NCBI GenBank assembly: GCA_964651325.1
Contig: CAZYXP010000103.1
Span: 1 to 12,760 of the forward strand
DNA length: 12,760 bases
Reading direction: 5' to 3'
Source: JADFOB01 sp964651325
GTDB lineage: Bacteria > Planctomycetota > Phycisphaerae > UBA1845
In this document: positions 7,527 to 12,760 of the stretch, piece after piece
Position numbering within the stretch: position 1 is the stretch's first letter
Layout: each line of letters starts with the position of its first letter
Notes under the pieces: model-generated
The model's database searches: none
Seen by the model: only the letters and a program-made list of their open reading frames with translations
What the model was told of the DNA's origin: nothing
Translations under genes and position numbers: made by a program

Positions 7527-8198
7527 ATGACGGAACTGCTCGACGTATTCTGCGAAGCATGGCAATTGTCGTGGCACGACATCGCGAGGCTGCTCGCCGC
7601 GGTCGTGTTGGGTGGGGTGATCGGTTTTGAGCGTGAACTGCGCGACAAGCCGGCCGGATTCCGCACCATTATCCTGATTTGCGTCGGGGCTTGCGTCTTC
7701 ACGATCGTATCGCAGAGAATCGGCGCCCCGGACCTCAATACGACGCGTATCGCAGCCCAGATTGTCAGTGGAATCGGATTTCTGGGCGCGGGCGCGATTC
7801 TCCGCAATCGCAACAGCGTGTTCGGAATGACCACGGCCGCCACCATCTGGGCGGTGGCCGCCATTGGGATGGCCGTGGGCTTTGGTGAATTCGGATTGGC
7901 CATCGCGGGCACGATGGCGATCTTGGTAGCGCTGTTTGTTTTTGACTTCGTCGAACATTGGGTGGGCGCGCGCCGGGACATTCAAATCTATGACTTCGTT
8001 ACGTCCAACGAGGACGACGCCATTTCTCGCGTGGACGGCATGTTAAAAAAGGCCAGACTTCAGGTGCGCAAGCGGACTTGCTACCAAGAAGGTGACGGCC
8101 TCGTCTTTCACGTTCGAGCGATGGGCGCGAAGGCCAATCACGAGAAGCTTCGCATTGGCCTCGCGCGGTCCGATGAGTATCAATTGCGGCGTTCCTAA
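7527..8198 (+). CDS. MgtC/SapB-family membrane protein
   Basis: An inner-membrane protein of 223 residues. The family signature is clear: LGGVIGFERELRDKPAGFRT at about 27-46, then SGIGFLGAGAILR and VFGMTTAATIWAVAAIGMAVG at about 85-115. Four to five hydrophobic helices fill residues 15-150. The C-terminal 70 residues (IYDFVTSNEDDAISRVDGML onward) are soluble and match the place of the ACT-like tail of longer MgtC proteins. MgtC of Salmonella supports growth at low magnesium and inside macrophages by acting on the F1Fo ATP synthase; many environmental homologues have no known role, so only the family is assigned. The length is usual. It converges with the rhomboid gene, with 77 bases between the two stops. 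A weak TTGAGG/TAGAGT pair (7448-7475) could be a promoter. Confidence 0.93.
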   Translation: MTELLDVFCEAWQLSWHDIARLLAAVVLGGVIGFERELRDKPAGFRTIILICVGACVFTIVSQRIGAPDLNTTRIAAQIVSGIGFLGAGAILRNRNSVFGMTTAATIWAVAAIGMAVGFGEFGLAIAGTMAILVALFVFDFVEHWVGARRDIQIYDFVTSNEDDAISRVDGMLKKARLQVRKRTCYQEGDGLVFHVRAMGAKANHEKLRIGLARSDEYQLRRS

Positions 8199-8256
8199 GT
8201 ATCCCAATACGCGAATCGATTTCGCCCTATCACCGCTCATGCACGCCGAGAAGGCC

Positions 8257-8287
8257 TACGATCCGATCGAACCCTTCAAGGATCGTA
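8257..8287. repeat. Inverted repeat at the convergent gene ends
   Basis: TACGATCC (8257-8264) and GGATCGTA (8280-8287) are a perfect 8-bp inverted repeat with a 15-nt spacer. It lies between the convergent MgtC and rhomboid genes and overlaps the rhomboid stop. It could act as a two-way terminator, but there is no T-run on either side. Confidence 0.3.
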
Positions 8288-9181
8288 TCGCGCCAATGCG
8301 ACGATCCACGCCAGGGCCAAGAATGTCGCAGCGCCGATTCCGAACATACATTGGGTGCGTCGCCCAACCATGATCCGGTCCCCCAGTTTCCCGTAGATTG
8401 CCCCCAGAAGCAGCCCTGCCAGGAATCCCGAGACGTGTGCGAACACGTCCGTGCGCTCGCCGCTTGTGCCCAGGTAGCTCAGTAGTATGGCCGCGCCGAT
8501 GACGGGCGCGAATCGAGCAAGCCGCGATTTGCGCGGATCCCACCGCCGAATCGAAGCATAAGCCGCTACGATGCCCAGGGCCGCAAAGACCGAAGTGGAA
8601 GCCCCGATAGAGGTATGCGAAGCATCGCGAACCCACGCATTGAACAGGTTGCCCACAGCCCCAGCGAGTAGAATACTCATCCATGCCAGGCCGGAGCCGA
8701 GCAATTGACCGACGTACAGGCCGATCAGGCCACCGAACACGATGTTGGCAACCAAGTGGGTCAAGTCGCTGTGCAAGCTCAACGCGGTCACGCAGCGCCA
8801 CCATTGGCCCTGGAGAATCAGTCCGGCATCAGCCTTTCCGGCGTCAAGCCATGGTGCGCCGTGGATACCCTGATTTTGCAGCCAAAACACGAGAGCCAAG
8901 ACAATGGCATACGCAAAAACGCCCGCCCGGCCGTTGCCTTGTTCGCGAACCGTGGCTCGTCCTGTCCCCAGCACCTGATTTTCTTGCGCGTACGCTTCAA
9001 TCTCGGTCCGGGCTTGGGCCGCAAGTGAGGCGGGCACCACGATGACGAACTCGCCGGACTCCCGGCGGATTCCGGAAGGAATGCCTGCTGCTTCCAGCGC
9101 CAAACGGTACCGCAAGCAGCCTTGTCGACTCGATCGGTAAACCGCCTCCACCGAGGGTTGCATTTCGCCCATTACGCACAT
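8276..9181 (-). CDS. Rhomboid-family intramembrane serine protease
   Basis: A membrane protease that cuts transmembrane substrates within the bilayer, about 301 residues from ATG 9181. The catalytic pair is visible: Ser195 in GASTSVFA (the GxSxxxF motif) and His249 in VFAHVSGFLAG. The helix-2 motif HSDLTHLVANIVFGG supplies the His and Asn of the oxyanion region. About seven hydrophobic helices follow a soluble N-terminal part (about 1-80) that contains EAVYRSSRQGC, LALEAAGIPSGIRRESGEFVIVV in pieces, and an Ala/Glu-rich helix. This resembles the small DUF2007-type fold, a tentative match. The frame is open to ATG 9280, but that would overlap the upstream gene and add a Pro/Arg-rich stretch. 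ATG 9172 is an alternative start, with GTGAG upstream. The DUF4003-like gene ends 25 nt before it on the same strand, so the two are probably co-transcribed. The substrate is unknown. Confidence 0.92.
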   Translation of the reverse strand: MCVMGEMQPSVEAVYRSSRQGCLRYRLALEAAGIPSGIRRESGEFVIVVPASLAAQARTEIEAYAQENQVLGTGRATVREQGNGRAGVFAYAIVLALVFWLQNQGIHGAPWLDAGKADAGLILQGQWWRCVTALSLHSDLTHLVANIVFGGLIGLYVGQLLGSGLAWMSILLAGAVGNLFNAWVRDASHTSIGASTSVFAALGIVAAYASIRRWDPRKSRLARFAPVIGAAILLSYLGTSGERTDVFAHVSGFLAGLLLGAIYGKLGDRIMVGRRTQCMFGIGAATFLALAWIVALARYDP

Positions 9182-9206
9182 CTCACGGCCGACGACTTCG
9201 CGCGCA

Positions 9207-10223
9207 TCATCCCGACGCCGCAGCGGTAGATGCGGCAGCGGCGCTGGAGCAGGCCGCGGCTGCAGCGGCCTGTTGGGCATTGATGATCGCCTGCATGTCC
9301 AGCAACGCCTTGGCGTCGGTGATGACCTTGAGATCCTTATTCAATCGGGCGAGTTCCAGGAACGTAGTGCTGGCCGCGAGGTTGAAGGTCAACAGGCGAT
9401 CCGGCTTGGGGCTCAACGATTCCATCACCTCGCGGTGACGCAGAACGCTTTCGACGATACGCGTGGCCGAGTGATCCAGGAATGAGAGGATCGCCAGCTC
9501 GTCGTAGTCGCTCTGCCAGATCGAGACACCTTGCTCCCGAAAGCCTTCGGCCAGCGCTGAGTAGCGGGAAGCCGCTTGGTCGGCGCGGACTTTCGCGAGG
9601 TAGAGGATGTTGGCCGCGGTTTGCAGCGGGTCGCCCTTGGAGAAGCCCTTGGCCACCAGCGCCTGATAGATCGCCTCTATATCATGTCCAATCTGCTGGA
9701 CCGGTGCCTTCTCGCCCACCAGGATGGCACAGGCGGGAAAGTCCTCCGGGCCCGTCAGCCACCAGTGGTGCCGCTTCATTTCCTCGTACATATCCTTAAA
9801 CTGATGCACCGCATCTTGAGATACTGGCGCCATCTCGGCCCGCATTCGCAGCACCAGGATAGCCATGGTTTCATACGTCGGAGCGCGCCTCAGCCCGGCC
9901 TCACGAAACAACTCCCGTACTCGTTTGACCTCCGCCAGGAAATCGCGGGCGTTGTCTTGCTGCAGTGCGAGCATGGCGCCGACGATGAACCGCAGGTTTG
10001 TGCTGAGCGTTCCGAACCAGCCGGATTCCTCCTTGATGGCGTCGGCCGCATTGCGAATGTCGGCGGCCACCGTGCGGGCGTCGCCCGGGCACGTGATCGC
10101 GGTCACGGCCGAGAACCGCAACACCGACGCATCACCAAACCAGCCGCGATCGGCGTTCAACGCGTCGTAAACAGCTTGGAAACGGGAGAGCGGATCCTCG
10201 GGGAGTTCGTAGTTCCTTGTCAA
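9207..10223 (-). CDS. DUF4003-like protein with Ala/Ser-rich C-terminal tail
   Basis: A soluble protein of 338 residues with no signal peptide or membrane segment. Features that recall DUF4003 are the N-terminal SRFQAVYDALNADRGW, FSAVTAI, repeated W-F-G or W-W turns (GWFGDAS, GWFGTLS, HHWWLTGPEDFPACAILVG), and a helical body with many Leu/Ala heptads. DUF4003 has no established function, and my assignment rests on recall of its pattern, not a search. The last 30 residues are unusual: LLDMQAIINAQQ is followed by a run almost purely of Ala and Ser with one Cys. Translation starts at TTG 10223, fixed by AAGGAG (10236-10231) 7 nt upstream. The frame has no ATG near. The gene leads the rhomboid gene by 25 nt and probably forms a two-gene operon with it. 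Confidence 0.88.
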   Translation of the reverse strand: MTRNYELPEDPLSRFQAVYDALNADRGWFGDASVLRFSAVTAITCPGDARTVAADIRNAADAIKEESGWFGTLSTNLRFIVGAMLALQQDNARDFLAEVKRVRELFREAGLRRAPTYETMAILVLRMRAEMAPVSQDAVHQFKDMYEEMKRHHWWLTGPEDFPACAILVGEKAPVQQIGHDIEAIYQALVAKGFSKGDPLQTAANILYLAKVRADQAASRYSALAEGFREQGVSIWQSDYDELAILSFLDHSATRIVESVLRHREVMESLSPKPDRLLTFNLAASTTFLELARLNKDLKVITDAKALLDMQAIINAQQAAAAAACSSAAAASTAAASG

Positions 10224-10230
10224 CGCGTTT

Positions 10231-10236
10231 CTCCTT
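10231..10236 (-). promoter_or_regulatory. Strong Shine-Dalgarno deciding a TTG start
   Basis: AAGGAG on the minus strand, 7 nt before TTG 10223. It is the best ribosome binding site in the window and makes the TTG start of the DUF4003-like gene convincing. Confidence 0.75.
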
Positions 10237-10590
10237 CATAATCCGGTCAACGCTAGGAGCGCTGCCATTGCCCAGGCAGGACGAAAAATGCCGCCGGTTG
10301 ACCGCGAGCGCGGCCTGTTTTCTTACGATTCTCTATTGCCGACGCTTCCTACCTGCTCCACGTCAATCGGCAATCCTACTCGACGGGGCTGCTCGATCCA
10401 ATGGATGCGTCCTCCATCGCCGCCAATCCGTGGAATGGGCGTAGACTAACGAATTTCCAGCGTCACGACCGAAGGCCGCGGGATCAGCGGCCGCGTCGCC
10501 ATATTCTGTGGCAACATCGTTCCACGCCATGCCGTGGGGCGTGATCGCGCCACCGTACGGGTCAATGAACTCGGGTACACCCGCTTTTCC

Positions 10591-10618
10591 GTGGCATTGC
10601 CACAGTGTGTGGCCACAC
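10591..10618. repeat. Two adjacent palindromes
   Basis: GTGGC-ATT-GCCAC (10591-10603) is followed 3 nt later by the perfect 12-bp palindrome GTGTGGCCACAC (10607-10618). Both share GTGG/CCAC cores, so four half sites of related sequence lie within 28 bases. This could be an operator pair or part of an interspersed repeat. Confidence 0.45.
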
Positions 10619-10728
10619 CCAGTCGCCCGGTAACCACACATCCAAGCGTTCGTGTCTGCCGTGCAAGTCACTAGCTCAAGAGCGGGCGCATTTCTCGTGC
10701 AGTTGTGGTTTGGCGATCGCCGGGGGGC

Positions 10729-10750
10729 CGCGTAGGCTGAAGCCTGCGGC
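10729..10750. repeat. Short imperfect palindrome, interspersed-repeat type
   Basis: AGGCT (10734-10738) and AGCCT (10741-10745) pair around GA, and the flanks GC/GC extend the stem past one G-T pair. Such 'AGCCTGCGGCTTA' strings recall REP-like repeats of GC-rich genomes. Only one copy is in the window, so the repeat status is inferred. Confidence 0.3.
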
Positions 10751-11025
10751 TTAGCCCGCACGCGCAGCCATCCGGCACAGAACAATCGATAGTGGTGGGT
10801 TCCCGATACGCGTCCGACGGTCCAATAATAAACGGCCATTTTGTCTCAGCGGAGAGGTGCGGCCCGTCGGCGAATCCGAGTTCTGGGGCGCCGCGAAGTC
10901 GTTGGCGGATAGGCTCCGGAGACCGCTACGGATAGTGGGGGAAGCCGATTCGGCGGGCTTCATCGCCGGATGTTTGGTGCCGATAAAACCTTCGGATGGC
11001 TTACCTCAGATGGGCAGAATCAGGC

Positions 11026-11030
11026 GGAGG
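11026..11030 (+). promoter_or_regulatory. Shine-Dalgarno of the Alg14-like gene
   Basis: GGAGG, 10 nt before ATG 11041. It favours that start over the in-frame ATG 10996, which has no such site. Confidence 0.5.
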
Positions 11031-11040
11031 TGTCGCGCGC

Positions 11041-11571
11041 ATGGCGGACGAACATGCGGATAATCGGACGCTCATTCTCGTTACGCTCGGCGGCGGCGGA
11101 TGGCATCGCGAGACGTATCGGATCCTAGAGCAGTACTCGCCCGAAGAGTTCCGATTCGTGTATGTGTACGGGCATCACTCTGGCAATCACAGCACAGGAC
11201 GCCTGCCGATGCCTCATCCCGGTAAGCGTCATCCCCTCCATTTTATTGGACCAACGCGGAAGCGCTCGCTGCGTTTTCTACCCAATACGGTTCGGTTTTT
11301 CCTCAGCTTCTTCGAGGCGCAGGTGCTCGTCCGGCGCATTCGGCCCGACGCCATACTCGCACTGGGAAGCTCGATCGCGATTCCGCTGTTCGTTGTGGGA
11401 AGGCTGCTCAAAATCAGGTGCGTATTCGTTGAATCGCTGACTCGAGTGGTGAAAATGTCGATCGCCGGTCGAATCGTCTACCGCCTGGGATTGGCAAGAC
11501 GTCTCTATGTCCAATGGCCAGAGCTTCTTGAGCAATACCCCCGGGCGACGTTTGCGGGAGCCGTGCTTTGA
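11041..11571 (+). CDS. Alg14/PssD-like glycosyltransferase membrane-anchor subunit
   Basis: A protein of 176 residues resembling Alg14 and its bacterial relatives PssD/EpsE/CpsF-type. In the known pairs this subunit recruits the catalytic Alg13-like subunit to the membrane, where a sugar is added to a lipid-linked acceptor. Visible marks are the N-terminal Rossmann start LILVTLGGGGWHRE, IRPDAILALGSSIAIPLF (helix that can lie on the membrane), FVESLTRV...SIAGRIVYRL, and the strongly conserved C-terminal YVQWPELLEQYP. The body is complete. Its TGA (11569-11571) overlaps the TTG start of the partner gene, so the two are translationally coupled. No other polysaccharide gene lies in the window, so the sugar and pathway are open. 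Confidence 0.9.
   Translation: MADEHADNRTLILVTLGGGGWHRETYRILEQYSPEEFRFVYVYGHHSGNHSTGRLPMPHPGKRHPLHFIGPTRKRSLRFLPNTVRFFLSFFEAQVLVRRIRPDAILALGSSIAIPLFVVGRLLKIRCVFVESLTRVVKMSIAGRIVYRLGLARRLYVQWPELLEQYPRATFAGAVL
11556..11560 (+). promoter_or_regulatory. Shine-Dalgarno deciding the TTG start of the Alg13-like gene
   Basis: GGGAG inside the end of the Alg14-like gene, 7 nt before TTG 11568. The start and the upstream stop overlap as TTGA. Confidence 0.6.
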
Positions 11572-12017
11572 TCCTCGTCACCGTTGGGACTCAGTTTTTT
11601 GACGATTTGATCGACGCGGTGGACCGTCTGGTCGCGGCGGGCGTGATCACCGATCACGTTTGGGCGCAGATCGGACTCGCCGGCAAGCCGCCGGAACACG
11701 TTGAATATGTAGCGTTCGAAAGGGGGTTGATCGACACGGCCCGCGAGGCAGACCTAATCATCACCCATGCGGGGACCGGATCCCTTTGCGAATTCATCTT
11801 GCTGGGGCGGCCATTGATCGCGGTGGCAAACCAAGCCAAGGCAGGGAACCACCAACTCGAGTTTCTCAAACAATTATCTCACGAGTATGACTTCTGCTGG
11901 ATCGCTTCACCTTCAGAATTGGGGGCCGCGCTGCCGCATGCCCGCCCCCCCCGACCGCTGGGTCCGTCCTCGCTCAAGTCCCTTACCGAAGACCTCCGAG
12001 TTGCACTCGTCTCGTAA
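11568..12017 (+). CDS. Alg13/PssE-like glycosyltransferase catalytic subunit
   Basis: A protein of 149 residues equal to the C-terminal, nucleotide-sugar-binding half of family GT28 enzymes. It opens with MILVTVGTQFFDDLIDAVD. The donor-site motif is THAGTGSLCEFILLGRPLI, with His67, followed by Asn94-His95-Gln96 (GNHQLEF), as in Alg13, MurG and PssE. Alone it lacks the acceptor half, which the Alg14-like partner encoded just upstream should supply together with membrane attachment. The donor is probably a UDP-sugar by family; which sugar cannot be told. The TTG start has a good Shine-Dalgarno and a 4-nt overlap with the upstream gene. The C-terminal 20 residues are Pro-rich and less conserved. 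Confidence 0.92.
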   Translation: MILVTVGTQFFDDLIDAVDRLVAAGVITDHVWAQIGLAGKPPEHVEYVAFERGLIDTAREADLIITHAGTGSLCEFILLGRPLIAVANQAKAGNHQLEFLKQLSHEYDFCWIASPSELGAALPHARPPRPLGPSSLKSLTEDLRVALVS

Positions 12018-12049
12018 TATGCTCGGTCTTAAGCGCAAGCGCAGATCGC

Positions 12050-12325
12050 GTGCGGGCTTCGTATTATCGCATACGGGTCAAAGCCGCCACCGAAGGCCGT
12101 CGTAGCGTCCGTGCATACATGTGGGCGTATCACTGCGTGATCGAACCGCTGAACATGTGCGACTTCACCGTCAGTTTGCATCGCGAAGGCCCGGCCGAAA
12201 TGCTCGCGGACTCTTGCGGCATCCTGGATGCGGATTGCTGCGCGGGTTATGAGGGGATTGCGCTGGGCAGCAACGGTCGCATCCGGTCGCAATCCGTTGG
12301 ACGGAGAAACTGTAAACTTCGATAA
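12050..12325 (+). pseudogene. Decayed internal fragment of an IS66-family transposase (TnpC)
   Basis: The open frame of 91 codons matches the catalytic-core region of IS66 transposases in order. RVKAATEGRRSVRAYMWAY fits the stretch after the first catalytic Asp (usually V-x-x-P-G-x-G-x-T-x-x-x-Y-L-W-x-Y). CDFTVSLHREGPAEML fits 'YDFT-S-R-R-GP--FL'. DSCGILDADCCAGYEGIALG fits 'F-GYLQADAY-GYD-I', which holds the second catalytic Asp. Similarity fades after about 12292, where the family has 'CWAHARR'. The domain is cut at both ends and the frame has neither a real start nor the rest of the roughly 500-residue protein. I saw no terminal repeats. It is an old insertion relic next to the tRNA gene. 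Confidence 0.75.
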
Positions 12326-12390
12326 CCCTAGTGTTTGCAACCCCTTGCACCTTGGCGATACACCGGGCGATGAAAATGACTTACGGCGAT

Positions 12391-12474
12391 TGCGGATGAG
12401 AGGACTCGAACCTCCACGCCCTTGCGGGCACTGGCACCTGAAGCCAGCGCGTCTGCCAATTCCGCCACATCCGC
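12391..12474 (-). tRNA. tRNA-Leu (anticodon CAG)
   Basis: An 84-nt leucine tRNA on the minus strand. The acceptor stem is GCGGATG with CATCCGC and discriminator A. The D arm contains the AATTGGCAGA loop typical of bacterial tRNA-Leu. The anticodon stem CTGGC/GCCAG encloses the loop TTCAGGT, with anticodon CAG at 12440-12438. The variable arm is long (class II, GCCC/GGGC stem) and the T arm is GGAGG-TTCGAGT-CCTCT. The 3' CCA is not encoded. It reads CUG codons, which are common in this GC-rich DNA. Confidence 0.97.
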
Positions 12475-12531
12475 TGTGGATACTTACCCAGTCTGCGACC
12501 GGTCCGCCTAGCTTGCCATCGGACCGGGGGG

Positions 12532-12760
12532 GTGGCCGGTCCGTGCAGGGCGGATTCGGAGGCTGTTGTCTCGCCGCCGTTTCCCTGGATCCTGGCCGCG
12601 GTTCTCGATCAGTCGCGGGATTTTCCGGTATGGATCGTCGTACGTCAACCCGCCGAAGCGACATGGCGACGTTTCCTGGCGGTCGGATCCCTCGTGGGAT
12701 TCGCTGTAGGTTCGGTCGGTTCATCGGACGGCCTTGTCTCGGGAGCCTGGGGCCGGTATA
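12532..12760 (+). CDS. Doubtful partial open frame at the right edge
   Basis: From GTG 12532 the frame stays open for 76 codons to the edge. The product is mixed, with hydrophobic stretches (PFPWILAAVLDQ, VWIVV, RFLAVGSLVGFAVGSVG) that look somewhat protein-like and could include a membrane segment. There is a G-run just upstream but no proper Shine-Dalgarno, and I recognise no family. It may be a chance frame. Confidence 0.2.
   Translation, partial: MAGPCRADSEAVVSPPFPWILAAVLDQSRDFPVWIVVRQPAEATWRRFLAVGSLVGFAVGSVGSSDGLVSGAWGRY

Larger units (their letters stand above)
10224..11040. other. Gene-poor region with palindromes
   Basis: About 800 bases between the divergent DUF4003-like and Alg14-like genes. 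The longest open frames (10363-10839 minus, 10217-10444 plus) are rich in Arg, Cys, Trp and His with no domain pattern and look like translated repeat DNA. The region holds the palindromes at 10591-10618 and 10729-10750. It should also hold promoters for both flanking genes; I see no clear one. Confidence 0.55.

Noticed and set aside
9576..10241. Plus-strand open frame of 221 codons
   Set aside because: It is antisense to the DUF4003-like gene, which has a strong ribosome binding site and a coherent protein; this frame is its shadow.
10302..10324. Hairpin CCGCG-AG-CGCGG followed by a T-rich stretch, like an intrinsic terminator on the plus strand
   Set aside because: The loop is only 2 nt, the T-run is interrupted, and no plus-strand gene ends before it.
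10363..10839. Minus-strand open frame of 158 codons
   Set aside because: The composition is rich in Arg, Cys, His and Trp, it covers the palindromes and it shows no domain pattern. It is more likely translated repeat or spacer DNA than a gene.
12335..12350. TGCAA-CCCC-TTGCA hairpin downstream of the tRNA, as terminator or attachment site
   Set aside because: The stem is only 5 bp with no T-run, and it shares no sequence with the tRNA 3' end as an attachment site would.
12029..12724. Minus-strand open frame of 231 codons
   Set aside because: It runs straight through the tRNA-Leu gene and antisense to the IS66 relic, and its product is Arg/Pro-rich without any pattern.
1..12760. CRISPR array, rRNA, toxin-antitoxin pair or prophage genes
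   Set aside because: I found no regularly spaced repeats, no rRNA sequence and no matching small gene pairs or phage proteins on either strand.

Overview
The window is GC-rich, densely coded bacterial chromosome. I cannot place it firmly. The multi-PAS histidine kinases, the Rcp1-like receiver, several TTG starts, the bacterial Alg13/Alg14-type pair and the IS66 remnant would fit a free-living bacterium such as a member of Planctomycetota or a related lineage, but this is a weak inference and no marker gene settles it.

Left part (1-7343) is a signal-transduction block. A membrane sensor kinase runs off the left edge on the minus strand (1990 to <1): dCache_3-type periplasmic sensor, PAS, HisKA, start of the ATPase. 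Divergent from it, across about 360 bases without a gene, is a plus-strand set of three genes that looks like an operon. The first is a Cache-PAS-PAS histidine kinase (2353-4554) whose first PAS carries the FixL haem-pocket His and Arg at the right spacing. The second is a stand-alone Rcp1-like receiver (4568-5008). The third is a hybrid kinase REC-PAS-PAS-HisKA-HATPase-REC (5049-7343). None of the three carries a DNA-binding output domain, so they may form a phosphorelay with its output encoded elsewhere. The hybrid kinase has no good start codon in its own frame, but an ATGA overlap with the receiver gene just upstream suggests a start lost by a one-base indel.

Middle part (7344-10223). An MgtC/SapB-family membrane protein (7527-8198, plus) has a strong compound stem-loop upstream of it. 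It converges with a minus-strand pair: a DUF4003-like protein (10223-9207, TTG start with a strong Shine-Dalgarno) followed 25 nt later by a rhomboid serine protease (9181-8276) with an extra N-terminal cytoplasmic domain.

Right part (10224-12760). About 800 bases without a convincing gene hold small palindromes. Next comes a translationally coupled Alg14-like/Alg13-like glycosyltransferase pair (11041-11571 and 11568-12017, plus), then a decayed IS66 transposase fragment (about 12050-12325), then tRNA-Leu(CAG) on the minus strand (12474-12391). The last 230 bases contain only a doubtful open frame that runs off the right edge.
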